64,000 nt of DNA from Streptacidiphilus carbonis (GTDB lineage Bacteria > Actinomycetota > Actinomycetes > Streptomycetales > Streptomycetaceae). Shown here one piece after another: positions 18,283 through 27,540 of the stretch (positions are counted from its first letter, which is position 1; each line of letters begins with the position of its first letter). The translations under genes were made by a program, and so were the position numbers. A model generated the notes under the pieces. That model was given only the letters and a program-made list of their open reading frames with translations. It made no database searches and had not been told where the DNA came from. The stretch covers positions 107,945 to 171,944 of the forward strand of contig NZ_BBPM01000010.1 of NCBI RefSeq assembly GCF_000787775.1, read 5' to 3'.

Positions 18283-19374
18283 ATGCGAGCAGCGATACTG
18301 ACAGGGTTCGGCGCCCCGCTCACGGTGCGACAGGTGCCCGACCCCGAGGCGGGCGGTGGCGAGGTGGTGGTCGAGGTGCTCGCCGCTTGCGTGCCGCCTT
18401 ACGCGGCCGAGGTCTTCAGCGGCGAACGGAACTACCCTCTGGTCCCTCCCGTCGTGCCAGGCATCGGCGGAGTGGGACGGGTCGTCCGTGTCGGCCCGGA
18501 CGCCACCCGACTGCGAGCCGGCGACCTGGTGTGGTGCGATTGCACGGTGCGCTCGCGGGACGACGCCCTGACCCCCGACATCACGCTCCAGGGCTGGAGC
18601 TCCCGGGGCGAGGGCGGCGCGCGGCTCGCCCGGTACCTGCACGACGGGTCGTTCGCCGAACTCATGAGGGTTCCGACGGAGAACGTCTTCCCGCTGCCCG
18701 CCACCGCGGGGCAGGACCCGGCCCGCTGGGCCGCGCTCAGCGTGCACGCCATCCCCTACGGCGGGCTGCTGGCCGGCCGGCTCGCAGCCGGGGAGACGCT
18801 GCTCGTCAGCGGGGCCACCGGCAACCTCGGTAGCAGTGCGGTCGCAGTCGCGCTCGCGATGGGGGCGGGCCGCGTGGTCGCCCCAGGCCGCAACCGGGCC
18901 GCGCTCGACCTCCTCCGCGACCGGTTCGGTCCGCGCGTCCGCCCGGTCCCGCTGACCGGGGACGAGGCCGTCGACCGCGCGGCCATGTCCGCGGCGGGCG
19001 ACGGCCCGATCGACATGGTGATCGACCTGCTCCCGCCGAGCGCACCCAGCTCGGCGACGCGTACAGCGGCGATGACCGTGCGCGAGTACGGCCGCGTCGT
19101 CCTCATGGGCGGTGTCGGCATGCTCGGTGGCGAGGACCTTGCGCTCCCGTACCCGTGGATCATGCGCAACTCCGTTACCGTGAGCGGGCAGTGGATGTAC
19201 CCGCGCACGGCGAACGCGGGCATCGTCCGGCTCCTCGCCTCGGGCGCGCTGGACCTCGGCCCCGAGCGGGTACGGTCGTTCGACCTCGACGCCGTCAACG
19301 ACGCCATCGCGTACGCCGCCGCGCACGGCGGCCCGTTCGACCGCACCACCCTCACCCCACAACCCATCGGCTGA
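18283..19374 (+). CDS. Medium-chain dehydrogenase/reductase (zinc-independent type)
   Basis: A 363-residue MDR protein. The N-terminal GroES-like domain holds VPGIGGVGRVVRVGPDATRLRAGDLVWC, and the nucleotide-binding domain holds LLVSGATGNLGSSAVAVALAMGAGRVVA. The four-cysteine structural zinc lobe and a clear catalytic zinc set are absent, so it resembles quinone oxidoreductase-like MDRs more than alcohol dehydrogenases. Cofactor NADPH is likely. GGAGG precedes the ATG at 18283. Divergence from a LysR gene suggests substrate-responsive expression. Confidence 0.85.
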   Translation: MRAAILTGFGAPLTVRQVPDPEAGGGEVVVEVLAACVPPYAAEVFSGERNYPLVPPVVPGIGGVGRVVRVGPDATRLRAGDLVWCDCTVRSRDDALTPDITLQGWSSRGEGGARLARYLHDGSFAELMRVPTENVFPLPATAGQDPARWAALSVHAIPYGGLLAGRLAAGETLLVSGATGNLGSSAVAVALAMGAGRVVAPGRNRAALDLLRDRFGPRVRPVPLTGDEAVDRAAMSAAGDGPIDMVIDLLPPSAPSSATRTAAMTVREYGRVVLMGGVGMLGGEDLALPYPWIMRNSVTVSGQWMYPRTANAGIVRLLASGALDLGPERVRSFDLDAVNDAIAYAAAHGGPFDRTTLTPQPIG

Positions 19375-19454
19375 ACAGGACTGCCGGTCCTGCTCCACCA
19401 GGCCCTGGCCGAACTGCGCGGGACCCTCGGAGCAAAATCCCAGGGGGGCCGCGG

Positions 19455-19630
19455 TCAGCTCGTCCAGGTCTTGAGGTGGGCGGCGACCTCGCGAGTACGG
19501 GCAGGCCGTCGCGGGCGGCGCGTGCCAGCGGTAGGACGGTGTCCGGGCCAGGGCTGACGGGAAGGTCGCACGCGGCCAGGTAGGCGGCGGTGACGGACGT
19601 GCCGATCGAAGCTCACGTGGAACGGCGAGA
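19455..19630 (-). pseudogene. Frameshifted C-terminal remnant of an unidentified gene
   Basis: Two minus-strand frames join into one protein-like end: AAYLAACDLPVSPGPDTV up to about 19500, then after a one-base shift REVAAHLKTWTS ending at TGA 19457-19455. No start is present. I do not recognise the family. It lies between the oxidoreductase and the sensor-kinase gene ends. Confidence 0.4.
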
Positions 19631-19667
19631 GCTTGGGCGAGTTGGGCGAACCCGTCGTGCGAGGAGT

Positions 19668-21095
19668 TCAGTGCGTGCCTTTGAGTCGCACGGTGACGGT
19701 GGTGCCGACGCCGACGGTGGATCGCACCGAGACCTGGCCCTGGTGGGCGTGGATGATCGCTTCCACGATGGCGAGGCCCAGGCCGGATCCGCCGTAGGCG
19801 CGGCTGCGGCTGGCCTCGGCACGCCAGAATCGTTCGAAGACCCGCGGCAGGTCCTGCGGTGGAATACCGGGGCCGTTGTCGGCCACCTCTATCTGGGCGT
19901 ATCCGGGTGTGGTGGCGACTGTGACGTGCACGTCGGTCTCGGGCGGCGTGTGCTGGACGGCGTTGCCGACAAGGTTGCGCAGCACTTGCTGCAGGCGGGC
20001 GGCGTCGCCGGTCACCGGTGCGGGTCCGGTGGCGGTCAGGGTGATGCCGCGGGCCGGGTTGATCACTTGCGCGTCGTCCACGACGCCGGCGGCCAGCGCG
20101 GTGAGGTCGAGCGGAGCCTGTTCGACGGGTCGGCCCGCGTCGAGGCGGGCCAGCAGCGAAAGATCCTCGACCAGCAGCCGCATGCGGCCGACCTCGTTCT
20201 CGATGTGGACGAGCGCGGCCTCGAGGCGGGGCCCGGTGAGGCCGCCCTGACGGTGCAGGTCGAGCCAGCCGGAAATGGTCGACAGCGGGGTGCGTAGTTC
20301 GTGCGAGGTATCGGCGGCCAGCGAGCGGACCGCGGCTTCGGCACGGGCCTGCGCGTCGAATGCGCGATTGACCGCTTCGGCCAACTGATCCGTTTCGCTG
20401 CGGTCTCCGCGGGTGGGAAGGCGTTCGGTCAGGTGGCCTTCGGCGATGGTGTCTGCGCTGTCGGCCATCGTGGCCAGCGGCCGCAGGCCCACGCGCAGGA
20501 CGAGGACGGCAAGGGCGAGCAGCAGGACCAGGGCGGCGGCGGCGATCGCCAACTGGCGGGCGAAGAGGGTGTCGGTGGTGGAGTTGTCGACGGAGGTGTC
20601 GATGACCAGGATGAGGGCGGCAGGCCGCACGGGGGAATGCCCGGTCCGCTGAAGAACCAGGCCGGGGCTGGGAATGCGGATGGCGCTGAGGTCGTCGTGG
20701 CCGCCTGCGTTGTCGTAGTCGACGACACGGCCTGTGGGGACGGCGGCCGTCGCGCGGACCAGCGGCCCGGGCGCGAGGTCGGCCGATCCGCTGGAGGACA
20801 GTATCCGGTCCTGCCCGTCGAGGGCGATGCTGCCGTACGGCGGGCTCAGCAGGGCGGAGAGCAGATCGCTGTCGGCGATTCGCGGGGCCTGGGCGGTGAC
20901 GGCCCGCAATCGGGCGGCGTTGTCCTGCAAGGTGCGGGTGTAGCGATTGTGGAGGTAGTCACTCAGTAGCAGCGTGCCGATCGCCGAATTGGCTGTCAGC
21001 CCGGTCACCAGCAGAAGTGCGAGTCCGGCGAGGATGCGCAGGCGGACGCTGGCTCGGGACGGACGCAGCCGGCCGTGGATGGCTGCCAGGTTCAT
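19668..21095 (-). CDS. Sensor histidine kinase of the MMPL-linked two-component system
   Basis: A 475-residue kinase. Membrane helix 1 is at about 21-45, followed by an extracytoplasmic sensor of some 135 residues, helix 2 at 182-201, HAMP to about 250, the phospho-acceptor His265 in AADTSHELRTPL, and an ATPase domain with N-box RNLVGNAVQHTP, DNGPGIPP and GSGLGLAIVEAI. The ATG overlaps the stop of the response regulator by 4 bp, so the two are translationally coupled. With the transporter gene upstream it forms the operon MMPL-regulator-kinase, suggesting it senses a membrane stress or exported compound. Confidence 0.93.
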   Translation of the reverse strand: MNLAAIHGRLRPSRASVRLRILAGLALLLVTGLTANSAIGTLLLSDYLHNRYTRTLQDNAARLRAVTAQAPRIADSDLLSALLSPPYGSIALDGQDRILSSSGSADLAPGPLVRATAAVPTGRVVDYDNAGGHDDLSAIRIPSPGLVLQRTGHSPVRPAALILVIDTSVDNSTTDTLFARQLAIAAAALVLLLALAVLVLRVGLRPLATMADSADTIAEGHLTERLPTRGDRSETDQLAEAVNRAFDAQARAEAAVRSLAADTSHELRTPLSTISGWLDLHRQGGLTGPRLEAALVHIENEVGRMRLLVEDLSLLARLDAGRPVEQAPLDLTALAAGVVDDAQVINPARGITLTATGPAPVTGDAARLQQVLRNLVGNAVQHTPPETDVHVTVATTPGYAQIEVADNGPGIPPQDLPRVFERFWRAEASRSRAYGGSGLGLAIVEAIIHAHQGQVSVRSTVGVGTTVTVRLKGTH

Positions 21096-21820
21096 CGGAC
21101 GGCCTTCTGCCGGAGGGTGTAGCCGACGCCGCGGACGGTGTGCAGCAACGGGGCGCGCCCGTGGTCGATCTTGCGGCGGAGATTGGAGATGAAGCGTTCA
21201 ACGACGACCGAGTCGCCGCCGAAGTCGTACTGCCAGACGGCTTCGAGGATCTGCGACCGGGACAGCACGTGGCCCTGGTGGGCCATCAGGTGGTGCAGGA
21301 GCCGGTATTCGGTGGGCGACAGGTCGACCGTTTCGCCGCCGCGGCGCACTTCGTGGCGCAGGTCGTCGAGTTCCAGATCGCCGCAGCGCAGCGTGGATTC
21401 ATGGTCGGCGGGTTGGCCGCCGCGGGCGCGGCGTAGCAGTGCCTGCAGGCGGGCTCCGACCTCGACGACGCTGAACGGCTTGGTGACGTAGTCGTCGCCG
21501 CCCAGACGCAGGCCTCGGACCCGGTCCTCCACTGCGTCCCTGGCGGTGAGGAAGAGCACGGGGACCGTGATTCCCCGGTCGCGCAGGAGCTGCAGGATCT
21601 CGAAGCCGTCCACCCGGGGAAGCATGACGTCCAGGACGATGACATCGGGTGGGCGGCGGGCGACCTGGGCAAGCGCCTCGGCCAGGTCACCCGCCGCGTC
21701 CACATCGAACCCGGCGAAAGCGAGTGCGGAGATCAGCAACTGCCGGATACCCGGATCGTCGTCGATGACCAGGACACGATCGACACCGGCGTCGGCCGAG
21801 GTACCGGCAGGATCGATCAT
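21092..21820 (-). CDS. OmpR-family response regulator of the MMPL operon
   Basis: A 242-residue regulator with a receiver domain (acidic pocket VIDDDPG, phospho-acceptor Asp64 in VLDVMLPRVDG, KPFSVVEVGARL) and a C-terminal winged helix (LSPTEYRLLHHLMAHQGHVLSR, VVERFISNLRRKID, VRGVGYTLR). It overlaps the transporter stop by ATGA and the kinase start by ATGA. A likely target is its own operon, where two TGACGG hexamers with 11-bp period lie at 24112-24128. Confidence 0.93.
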   Translation of the reverse strand: MIDPAGTSADAGVDRVLVIDDDPGIRQLLISALAFAGFDVDAAGDLAEALAQVARRPPDVIVLDVMLPRVDGFEILQLLRDRGITVPVLFLTARDAVEDRVRGLRLGGDDYVTKPFSVVEVGARLQALLRRARGGQPADHESTLRCGDLELDDLRHEVRRGGETVDLSPTEYRLLHHLMAHQGHVLSRSQILEAVWQYDFGGDSVVVERFISNLRRKIDHGRAPLLHTVRGVGYTLRQKAVR

Positions 21821-24033
21821 CGCGCCACTGTCTCCGTTTCCAGGTCGTCGCCGATCGCGGCACTGTCCGCGCTACCGGCCCCAGCGGTGATGCTCTCACC
21901 CTCGGCGGCGAGGTGTGGCAGGAAGCGGTCGAGTCGGCGTGGGATCTGCCAGGAGCGGTCGCCGAGGAGGGCGAGGACCGCGGGCACCAGGGTCATCCGG
22001 ACCGCGAAGGCGTCGACGAGGACGCCGAAGGCGAGTCCGAAGGCGATCGGCATGACGTCGGGGTCCTTGCCGAACAGGAAGGCGACGAAGACGGCGACCA
22101 TGATCAGGGCGGCGGCGGTCACCACCCGGGAGGCGTTGCGGGCCCCGACGAGGATCGCGCGGCGGGCGTCCCCGCGGCGCGCGTAGTCTTCGCGCATGGC
22201 GGAGACCAGGAACACCTCGTAGTCCATCGCGAGTCCGAACAGCACGGCCATGACGATGATGGGGGCGAAGCTGGCGACCGGGCCGAGGCTGGGCACCCCG
22301 AGCAGGCCCGCGAGCCAGCCCCATTGGAAGACGGCGACTGTCGCGCCGAAGGCGGCGCCGAGAGAGAGCAGGAATCCGACAGTGGCCTTGACGGGGATGG
22401 CGATGGATCGGAACGCGATCATCAGCAGCAGCAGCGACAGGCCCACGACGACGAGAGCGAACGGGATCAGCGCGCCGCTGAGTTTGGTGGCGACATCGAT
22501 GCCGACGGCGGTCTGGCCGGTTACGGCGACGTAGCTGCCGTTCTGGCGGGCTACTGGTGCGACGGCCACGTTCAAACGGGAGACGAGATCGCGGGTCTGC
22601 TGACTGCGCGGGCCGGTGGTCGGGGTGACCTGGATCCGGGCGGCCGTGCGGTCGTCGGCCGTGTCGATGCCGCTGATCTCCGCGATGCCGTTGACGCCAT
22701 GGAGTCTCGCTTCCACCGCAGCGGCGGTCTGCGACGTGGCCGTCGCGTTCGTGCTCTCGACGAGAACCACCAGAGGCCCGTTGGCGCCGGGCCCGAAGGC
22801 ATGGCCGATCATGTCGTACGCCTGGCGGGTGACCGTCGACTTGGCGTTCGAGCCGTCGTCGGTCAGGGCCATCTGCAACCGCAGAACGGGGGCGGCGATC
22901 ACCAGGAGCCCGAGCGTCACGAGGATGAGATTGCGTATCGGGTGGCGTAGGACACCGCCGACCCACCTCGTGCCCATCGTGGTCCTGTCCGGGTCGGACA
23001 GATGGGCCGCCCTGGAGCCGGACTTGGGAACGAGCCTGCGACCGAAGGCGGACAGCAGGGCGGGTAGCAGTGTCAATGCCATGAGCACGGCCATCGCGAC
23101 GGCACCCGCCGAGGCCAGGCCCATGGAGGTGAGCATCGGTACGCCGGCCACCGACAGCCCGGCCAGGGCGATGAGCACGGTCGCTCCGGCGAAGACCACG
23201 GCGCTGCCCGCGGTCGCGGTGGCCTTCGCCACCGACTCCAGGACCGGCAGCCCTGCGGCCAGTTGCGCGCGGTGCCGCGAGACGATGAGCAGCGCGTAAT
23301 CGATGCCGACCGCGAGACCGATCATGGTCGCCAGGGTGGGGGCGTTCTCGGAGATGCCCACCGCCGAGGCCACGGTCAGGATCGCCATCATGCTGCCGAT
23401 CACTCCGAAGATGGCGGTGAGCAGCGGCAACCCGGCCGCCAGCATCGAACCGATCGTGATGAACAGGATCGCGAGGGCGACGAGTATGCCGATCAGCTCG
23501 GTCGGACCGATCGGGGAGTTCGTCGGAGCATACGCGTCACCGCCGTAGACGGCGGTGAGCCCAGCCCGCTCCGCGGTGGTCCCGGTGCCCTTGAGGGCAT
23601 CCAGAGTCGCGGCGGGCACGTCAGCATCCTTCTTGGTGCTGAAGACCACGTCGGCCACCTCGGTCCGCCCGTCGGGCGACAGCGCACTGGAGCCGGGCGG
23701 GCTGACTCCCGTGACGCCGGCGACCTCCCTCGCGGCGGCCAGGCTGGCACGCAGCGGCCCGGCGAGTGCGGCTTCGGTGAGCTTGTGACCGGGCGGCGCC
23801 TGGAAGACGATCTGCGCGGACTGCTTGTCCTGGTCCGGCGCCGGCCACTCTCGGTCCATCCGCGTCAGCGCGGTCTGGGCCGGGGAGCCAGGGATGGACT
23901 TGGTGTTCTGCAGCGAGCCGCCGATCGAGATCCCCAGCGCGATGACAGCCGCCAGTACGATCAGCCATCCGACAATCATCGTGCGCCGGCGTCGTGCGCC
24001 GAAGGCGCCCAGCCGGTACAGGAGCATGCCCAT
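21817..24033 (-). CDS. MMPL/RND-type membrane transporter
   Basis: A 738-residue MMPL-family protein with the expected two-fold layout: helix 1 at 16-38, a large extracytoplasmic loop, helices 2-6 at about 170-340 (including MIGLAVGIDYALLIVSRHR), helix 7 near 370, a second large loop, and helices 8-12 at about 510-710 (including VLFGLAMDYEVFLVSAMREDY). The conserved acidic residues GIDYAL and AMDYEVF are the proton-relay positions of this family. Actinobacterial relatives export lipids, siderophores or antibiotics by proton antiport. First gene of a three-gene operon with a two-component system, which probably controls it. Confidence 0.92.
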   Translation of the reverse strand: MGMLLYRLGAFGARRRRTMIVGWLIVLAAVIALGISIGGSLQNTKSIPGSPAQTALTRMDREWPAPDQDKQSAQIVFQAPPGHKLTEAALAGPLRASLAAAREVAGVTGVSPPGSSALSPDGRTEVADVVFSTKKDADVPAATLDALKGTGTTAERAGLTAVYGGDAYAPTNSPIGPTELIGILVALAILFITIGSMLAAGLPLLTAIFGVIGSMMAILTVASAVGISENAPTLATMIGLAVGIDYALLIVSRHRAQLAAGLPVLESVAKATATAGSAVVFAGATVLIALAGLSVAGVPMLTSMGLASAGAVAMAVLMALTLLPALLSAFGRRLVPKSGSRAAHLSDPDRTTMGTRWVGGVLRHPIRNLILVTLGLLVIAAPVLRLQMALTDDGSNAKSTVTRQAYDMIGHAFGPGANGPLVVLVESTNATATSQTAAAVEARLHGVNGIAEISGIDTADDRTAARIQVTPTTGPRSQQTRDLVSRLNVAVAPVARQNGSYVAVTGQTAVGIDVATKLSGALIPFALVVVGLSLLLLMIAFRSIAIPVKATVGFLLSLGAAFGATVAVFQWGWLAGLLGVPSLGPVASFAPIIVMAVLFGLAMDYEVFLVSAMREDYARRGDARRAILVGARNASRVVTAAALIMVAVFVAFLFGKDPDVMPIAFGLAFGVLVDAFAVRMTLVPAVLALLGDRSWQIPRRLDRFLPHLAAEGESITAGAGSADSAAIGDDLETETVAR

Positions 24034-24352
24034 GACCTATCCCTTGTCAGGTGGTGGAAGTGACTCCACCGATCCTGTTCGGCCCCCTTGATGGCCCGCC
24101 CCCGCTGCACTTGACGGTTTGCTGACGGCCGACTCCGGAACCGAGGTGACAGGGGTGACCATCGCCCTGGGGCTGTTCATCGCGAACCGCAGGACCAGGC
24201 GGGGCCGTTCGGTCGGACGGCTTTGTGTACAACGGGGACCGGGGCCCGGGGCGGTCATCGGATGCTGATCCGCCGTCGTCGTCATCACGGCGAGGTCCGC
24301 CGGGCGCAAGGGCCTCGGCCCCGCCACCGCAGGCGTCCGTCCCCCTCTTACG
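24034..24352. other. Divided upstream region of the MMPL operon
   Basis: About 320 bases without a gene between the MMPL start and the end of the next LysR gene. It contains the hexamer pair at 24112-24128. The rest is G+C-rich without a recognised feature. Confidence 0.4.
24112..24128. promoter_or_regulatory. Candidate OmpR-type regulator site (TGACGG direct repeats)
   Basis: TGACGG at 24112-24117 and 24123-24128, with an exact 11-bp period, about 80 bp upstream of the transporter start. Tandem hexamers one helical turn apart are the standard target form for OmpR-family regulators. Confidence 0.45.
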
Positions 24353-25255
24353 TCAGTCCGGCAGCCAGTGCAGCTCCTGCGCCAGGGCCTTGGCGACGGC
24401 ACGGACGCGGTGGTGCAGTGGCGACTGCTCGCGTGGGAGGACCAGGTGGATCGTCAGGCTGGGCGCGCCCCGCAGCGGTCGCCAGGTGAGACCGGCCGGT
24501 TGCACCGTGACCGCGGCTTCTCCGGCCGGGGCGAGGGTGATCCCGTCGCGCAGGTCGCGCTGAGACATGTCGAAAGAGACCGCGGGCGTGTGGAATCGGG
24601 GGTGTGGTCGGGTGTCTCGGAACAGTGCGGACAACTGATCGTGGATCACGGGGTTGGTCGCACGGTCCGGGAGTCGCAGCGGATACGCGGCGGCGTCGGC
24701 GATCTCGATCACCGGGTGTTCGGCCAGCGGATGGTGCTGCGCCAGCTGGACCCCGACGCGCTGACGCCGCAGCAGGATCCGGCGCACGCCACGGCCCGGC
24801 TGTTCACCACGGGTGACCCCGGCATCGATGCGGCCGTCGGCGACCGCGGGGGAGATCTCCGGTGTCGCCATCGGGACCGCGCCGACCTCGATGCCGCTGT
24901 TGCCGCGAATCAGCCTGTCCACCAGGGCCGGTACCGTCTCGGCCCCGGTGCTGAGGCTGTATCCGATGCGCAGCGTGCCCAGCTCCCCGGCCGCCGCGCT
25001 CCGGGCGGTGTCCCATGCCCGGTCCAGCGCCGCCAGCGCGGGCGGCGCGGACTCCGCCAAAGCCGCACCGGCCGTGGTCAGTACGACGCTACGGGTGTTG
25101 CGGGCCAGCAGGGCGGTGCCGAGTTCCGCCTCCAATCGGCGCATCCGGGCGCTGAGTGCGGGCTGTGCGATCCCGATCCGTGCGGCCGCACGGGTGAAGT
25201 TCAACTCCTGCGCCAGCACCAGGAAGTACCGCAGGCTCACCGTATCCGGCGCCAC
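24353..25255 (-). CDS. LysR-family transcriptional regulator
   Basis: A 300-residue LysR protein with HTH LRYFLVLAQELNFTRAAARIGIAQPALSARMRRLEAELG and an effector domain beginning LGTLRIGYSLSTGAETVPALVDRLI. The GTG at 25255 is preferred because GGGG lies immediately upstream and the HTH begins six residues in. It is divergent from the DUF1330 gene across 188 bp and is the obvious candidate regulator of it. Confidence 0.9.
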   Translation of the reverse strand: MAPDTVSLRYFLVLAQELNFTRAAARIGIAQPALSARMRRLEAELGTALLARNTRSVVLTTAGAALAESAPPALAALDRAWDTARSAAAGELGTLRIGYSLSTGAETVPALVDRLIRGNSGIEVGAVPMATPEISPAVADGRIDAGVTRGEQPGRGVRRILLRRQRVGVQLAQHHPLAEHPVIEIADAAAYPLRLPDRATNPVIHDQLSALFRDTRPHPRFHTPAVSFDMSQRDLRDGITLAPAGEAAVTVQPAGLTWRPLRGAPSLTIHLVLPREQSPLHHRVRAVAKALAQELHWLPD

Positions 25256-25443
25256 GTGACCCCCTGCCGATTGATAACGATCCGTTCTGAGTCTATCCCG
25301 TACCGGTCTTTCCCTCGACCGCACATCAAGCCCTAACCTGCGCATATGACGATTCCACCGACCGCAGTACCCGTCGCCGGGATCGACCGATCTGGGTGTC
25401 AATTCGAAGTCGGCCGCCGTCCGGCCCAACACAGGAGGCTCCC

Positions 25444-25737
25444 ATGGCCAAGGGCTACTGGGTCAGTGTCTACCCCGCCATCTCCGACCCTGAGAGTCTG
25501 ACTGCCTACGACAAGCTGGCGCGTCCGGCTGTCCAGGCCGGGGGCGGACGCGTCCTGTCCCGTGGCGCCCGAGTCGTCGCCCACGAGGCCGGAATCACCC
25601 AACGCGTCGTTCTGATCGAGTTCGACAGCCTTGAACAGGCCGTCGCGGCATACGAGAGCGAGGCATACCAAAAGGCGCTGCCGGCCCTCCCCGACGGCGT
25701 CGAGCGCGACTTCCGCATCATCGAAGGCATCGACTGA
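25444..25737 (+). CDS. DUF1330 family protein
   Basis: A 97-residue ferredoxin-like (dimeric alpha-beta barrel) protein: MAKGYWVSVYPAISDPESL, then GGRVLSRGARV, VLIEFDSLEQAVAAYESEAYQKA and the end RDFRIIEGID, all typical of DUF1330. AGGAGG precedes the ATG at 25444. The biochemical role of the family is unsettled; related folds act as small monooxygenases or isomerases. Probably controlled by the divergent LysR protein. Confidence 0.9.
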   Translation: MAKGYWVSVYPAISDPESLTAYDKLARPAVQAGGGRVLSRGARVVAHEAGITQRVVLIEFDSLEQAVAAYESEAYQKALPALPDGVERDFRIIEGID

Positions 25738-26117
25738 CCGGCGGCCCCAGCCATCGCTGAGCATCCGTCACCTGATACGCACACAGTGCTGAACGACGGC
25801 TCACGAGACGAGTTCGAAGCCATGTCCCGCGTCCCGGTTCGTCGTCGAAGTCCTTGAAGGTCTTCCGTCTGCCGGACCGTGGAGGACGACGCCCGCGCGA
25901 TCCTCGACAGGCACTGAAACACCCGGGATGCGCGGCCAACCCGGGCACGCCGACCACAGCGGCAGCACCTGTCTGCGTATCGGCACGTCGAAAAGGGGCC
26001 GGCAGAAAGGCCCGCTTCGACCCACCGTGAGGAGCGCCGGGGAGTCGAAGCCCACCTTGCGCATTGGTGGCCCGGCCCAGTGCCTCAAGAAGCGGCCGAA
26101 CTCACATCGCGCAGACA
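25738..26117. other. Long intergenic region, no supported gene
   Basis: About 380 bases without a believable frame on either strand. The right part (26000-26110) leads into an 18-bp-stem hairpin, so a transcript probably once ended there. No repeat pair was recognised. Confidence 0.4.
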
Positions 26118-26160
26118 GCACGTGGCCCCGGCGCCCACTACTGGCGCCGGGGCCACGTGC
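26118..26160. terminator. Strong terminator hairpin
   Basis: A perfect 18-bp stem, GCACGTGGCCCCGGCGCC with its exact complement, enclosing a 7-base loop. It lies just downstream of the IS3 OrfA remnant and no intact gene clearly uses it. It may insulate the purN-like gene from upstream transcription. Confidence 0.7.
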
Positions 26161-26174
26161 CCTGACGACGGTCC

Positions 26175-26342
26175 TCACCAGTTGGTCTCGCCCGTGAAAT
26201 ACTCGGCCGCCCGGCGCAGGATCTCGCGATCCTGCTTCAGCTCGGCGACCTGCCGACGAAGCCCCCGATTGGACCCCACACGGATCCAGCTCCGTAGCGT
26301 CTCGGTGTTGACCCCAAACTTTCTCGCACTGACCCTCACCGA
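26175..26342 (-). pseudogene. IS3-family OrfA transposase remnant
   Basis: The last 55 codons read as the middle and end of an IS3-type OrfA: helix-turn-helix SARKFGVNTETLRSWIR, then the leucine-zipper-like LRRQVAELKQDREILRRAAE and YFTGETNW before the stop at 26175. The N-terminal part is missing and OrfB does not follow, so the insertion sequence is inactive. It abuts the start of the purN-like gene. Confidence 0.75.
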
Positions 26343-26381
26343 CCACCAGGGCCGCGGACCTGATGGTCGGCGTGCCCTGCG

Positions 26382-26987
26382 ATGATGCAGATCATGCCGT
26401 TCAAGGTCGCAGTCCTCGCCTCGCACGCCGGGTCCAACCTCCGCGCACTGATCACCGCCTCTCTGCAACCAGCAAGCGCGTTCGCGATCGCCGTGGTCAT
26501 CAGCAACAACAGCGGTTCGGGCGCCCTGGCCCACGCACACGACCACGGCATCGCCACCGCGCACCTGTCCAGCCGCACCCATCCCGATCCCGACGCGCTC
26601 GACCGTGCCGTGCTCGCGCTCCTGCACCAGCACGGCATCGACCTGGTCGTCATGGCCGGCTACATGAAGAAGATCGGCGCGGCGGTGCTCGACGCCTACC
26701 GCGGTCGCGTCATCAACGTCCACCCCGCCCTGCTGCCCCGCCACGGCGGCCCCGGCATGCACGGACACCACGTCCACGAAGCGGTCCTGGCCAGCGGCGA
26801 CACCCTATCGGGCGCCTCGGTCCACCACGTCACCGCGAACTACGACGAAGGCCCCGTCATCGCCAGGCGCCAAGTCCCGGTGCTGCCCGACGACACGCCC
26901 CAGACCCTCGCAGACCGAGTCCTCGACGCCGAGCACATCCTCCTGCCCGCCACCGTCCAAACCCTGGCCCTGGAACACGCACGCTGA
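26382..26987 (+). CDS. purN: Phosphoribosylglycinamide formyltransferase-like protein
   Basis: A 201-residue formyltransferase. It has SHAGSNLRALI (the N-terminal nucleotide-binding turn), VVISNN, VVMAGYMKKIG, and the catalytic triad Asn and His in VINVHPALLPRHGG plus Asp in TANYDEGPVIARR. PurN transfers a formyl group from 10-formyl-tetrahydrofolate to GAR in purine synthesis. The genetic context (IS remnant upstream, decayed genes downstream, no other pur gene) suggests a second or specialised copy rather than the housekeeping gene. No ribosome site is visible before ATG 26382; ATG 26394 is an alternative. Confidence 0.85.
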   Translation: MMQIMPFKVAVLASHAGSNLRALITASLQPASAFAIAVVISNNSGSGALAHAHDHGIATAHLSSRTHPDPDALDRAVLALLHQHGIDLVVMAGYMKKIGAAVLDAYRGRVINVHPALLPRHGGPGMHGHHVHEAVLASGDTLSGASVHHVTANYDEGPVIARRQVPVLPDDTPQTLADRVLDAEHILLPATVQTLALEHAR

Positions 26988-27087
26988 TCAACCCGGCACC
27001 GGCTCCACGCCAGCTCGTGATCGCCTTCTTCCGACACCCCGGACGCCCCCGTCATCGTCGCCAGGACCGGCTCACCCTCCACAGGAT

Positions 27088-27180
27088 TCAACTCCGGATG
27101 CGGTCGCGCAACTGCGACATGAAGCGCTGGATGTCCCGGCGTTCGTAGATCCCGAGGCGGTGAACGAAGGCAGGCCCGTA
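27088..27180 (-). pseudogene. Short C-terminal remnant of an unidentified gene
   Basis: A minus-strand frame reads GPAFVHRLGIYERRDIQRFM and continues SQLRDRIRS to TGA at 27090-27088, with protein-like composition unlike its surroundings. No start or further similarity upstream. The family is not recognised. Confidence 0.35.
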
Positions 27181-27222
27181 GGGTTAGCTGCGGGTGCAGG
27201 CGCTGATCGAGGAGGGTGTGGG

Positions 27223-27503
27223 GTGGCGGTCAACTGGGACACCTTGGCGACAACTGGTCTGGGTGCGGCCACCACGGTGCTCGGCATCGTGATCGGCGGG
27301 TTTGTGGGGCGGCGGAGTCAGGACCGGCAGAGGGTGCTGGGCACACGGTCGGCGGCCTACGCCACGTTCCTGCGGCCCTCAGCCTCGTCGCCCCCCAGGA
27401 GGTCAGCGCGGCCGTCCGGCCGATCCTCGAAGCACTCGGAGAACTATGCGTCTTGATCGTCCGTGAGCCGAAGATCGCCCGTCCGGTGATCCAGAAGATT
27501 TGA
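27223..27503 (+). pseudogene. Frameshifted small membrane-anchored protein gene
   Basis: It starts at GTG 27223 with GGAGG upstream. The first part has one membrane helix (TTGLGAATTVLGIVIGGFVG) and a basic segment RRSQDRQRVLGTRSAAYATFLR. The frame then degenerates, while the +2 neighbour continues a protein-like sequence, ALSLVAPQEVSAAVRPILEA, ending IQKI at 27503. A one-base shift near 27375 explains both. Similar small N-anchored proteins with a coiled cytoplasmic tail are common in Streptomyces; the role is unknown. Confidence 0.55.
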
Positions 27504-27540
27504 CAATTGCTCGGGGAAATGAAGTGGACAGGTGGACCGC

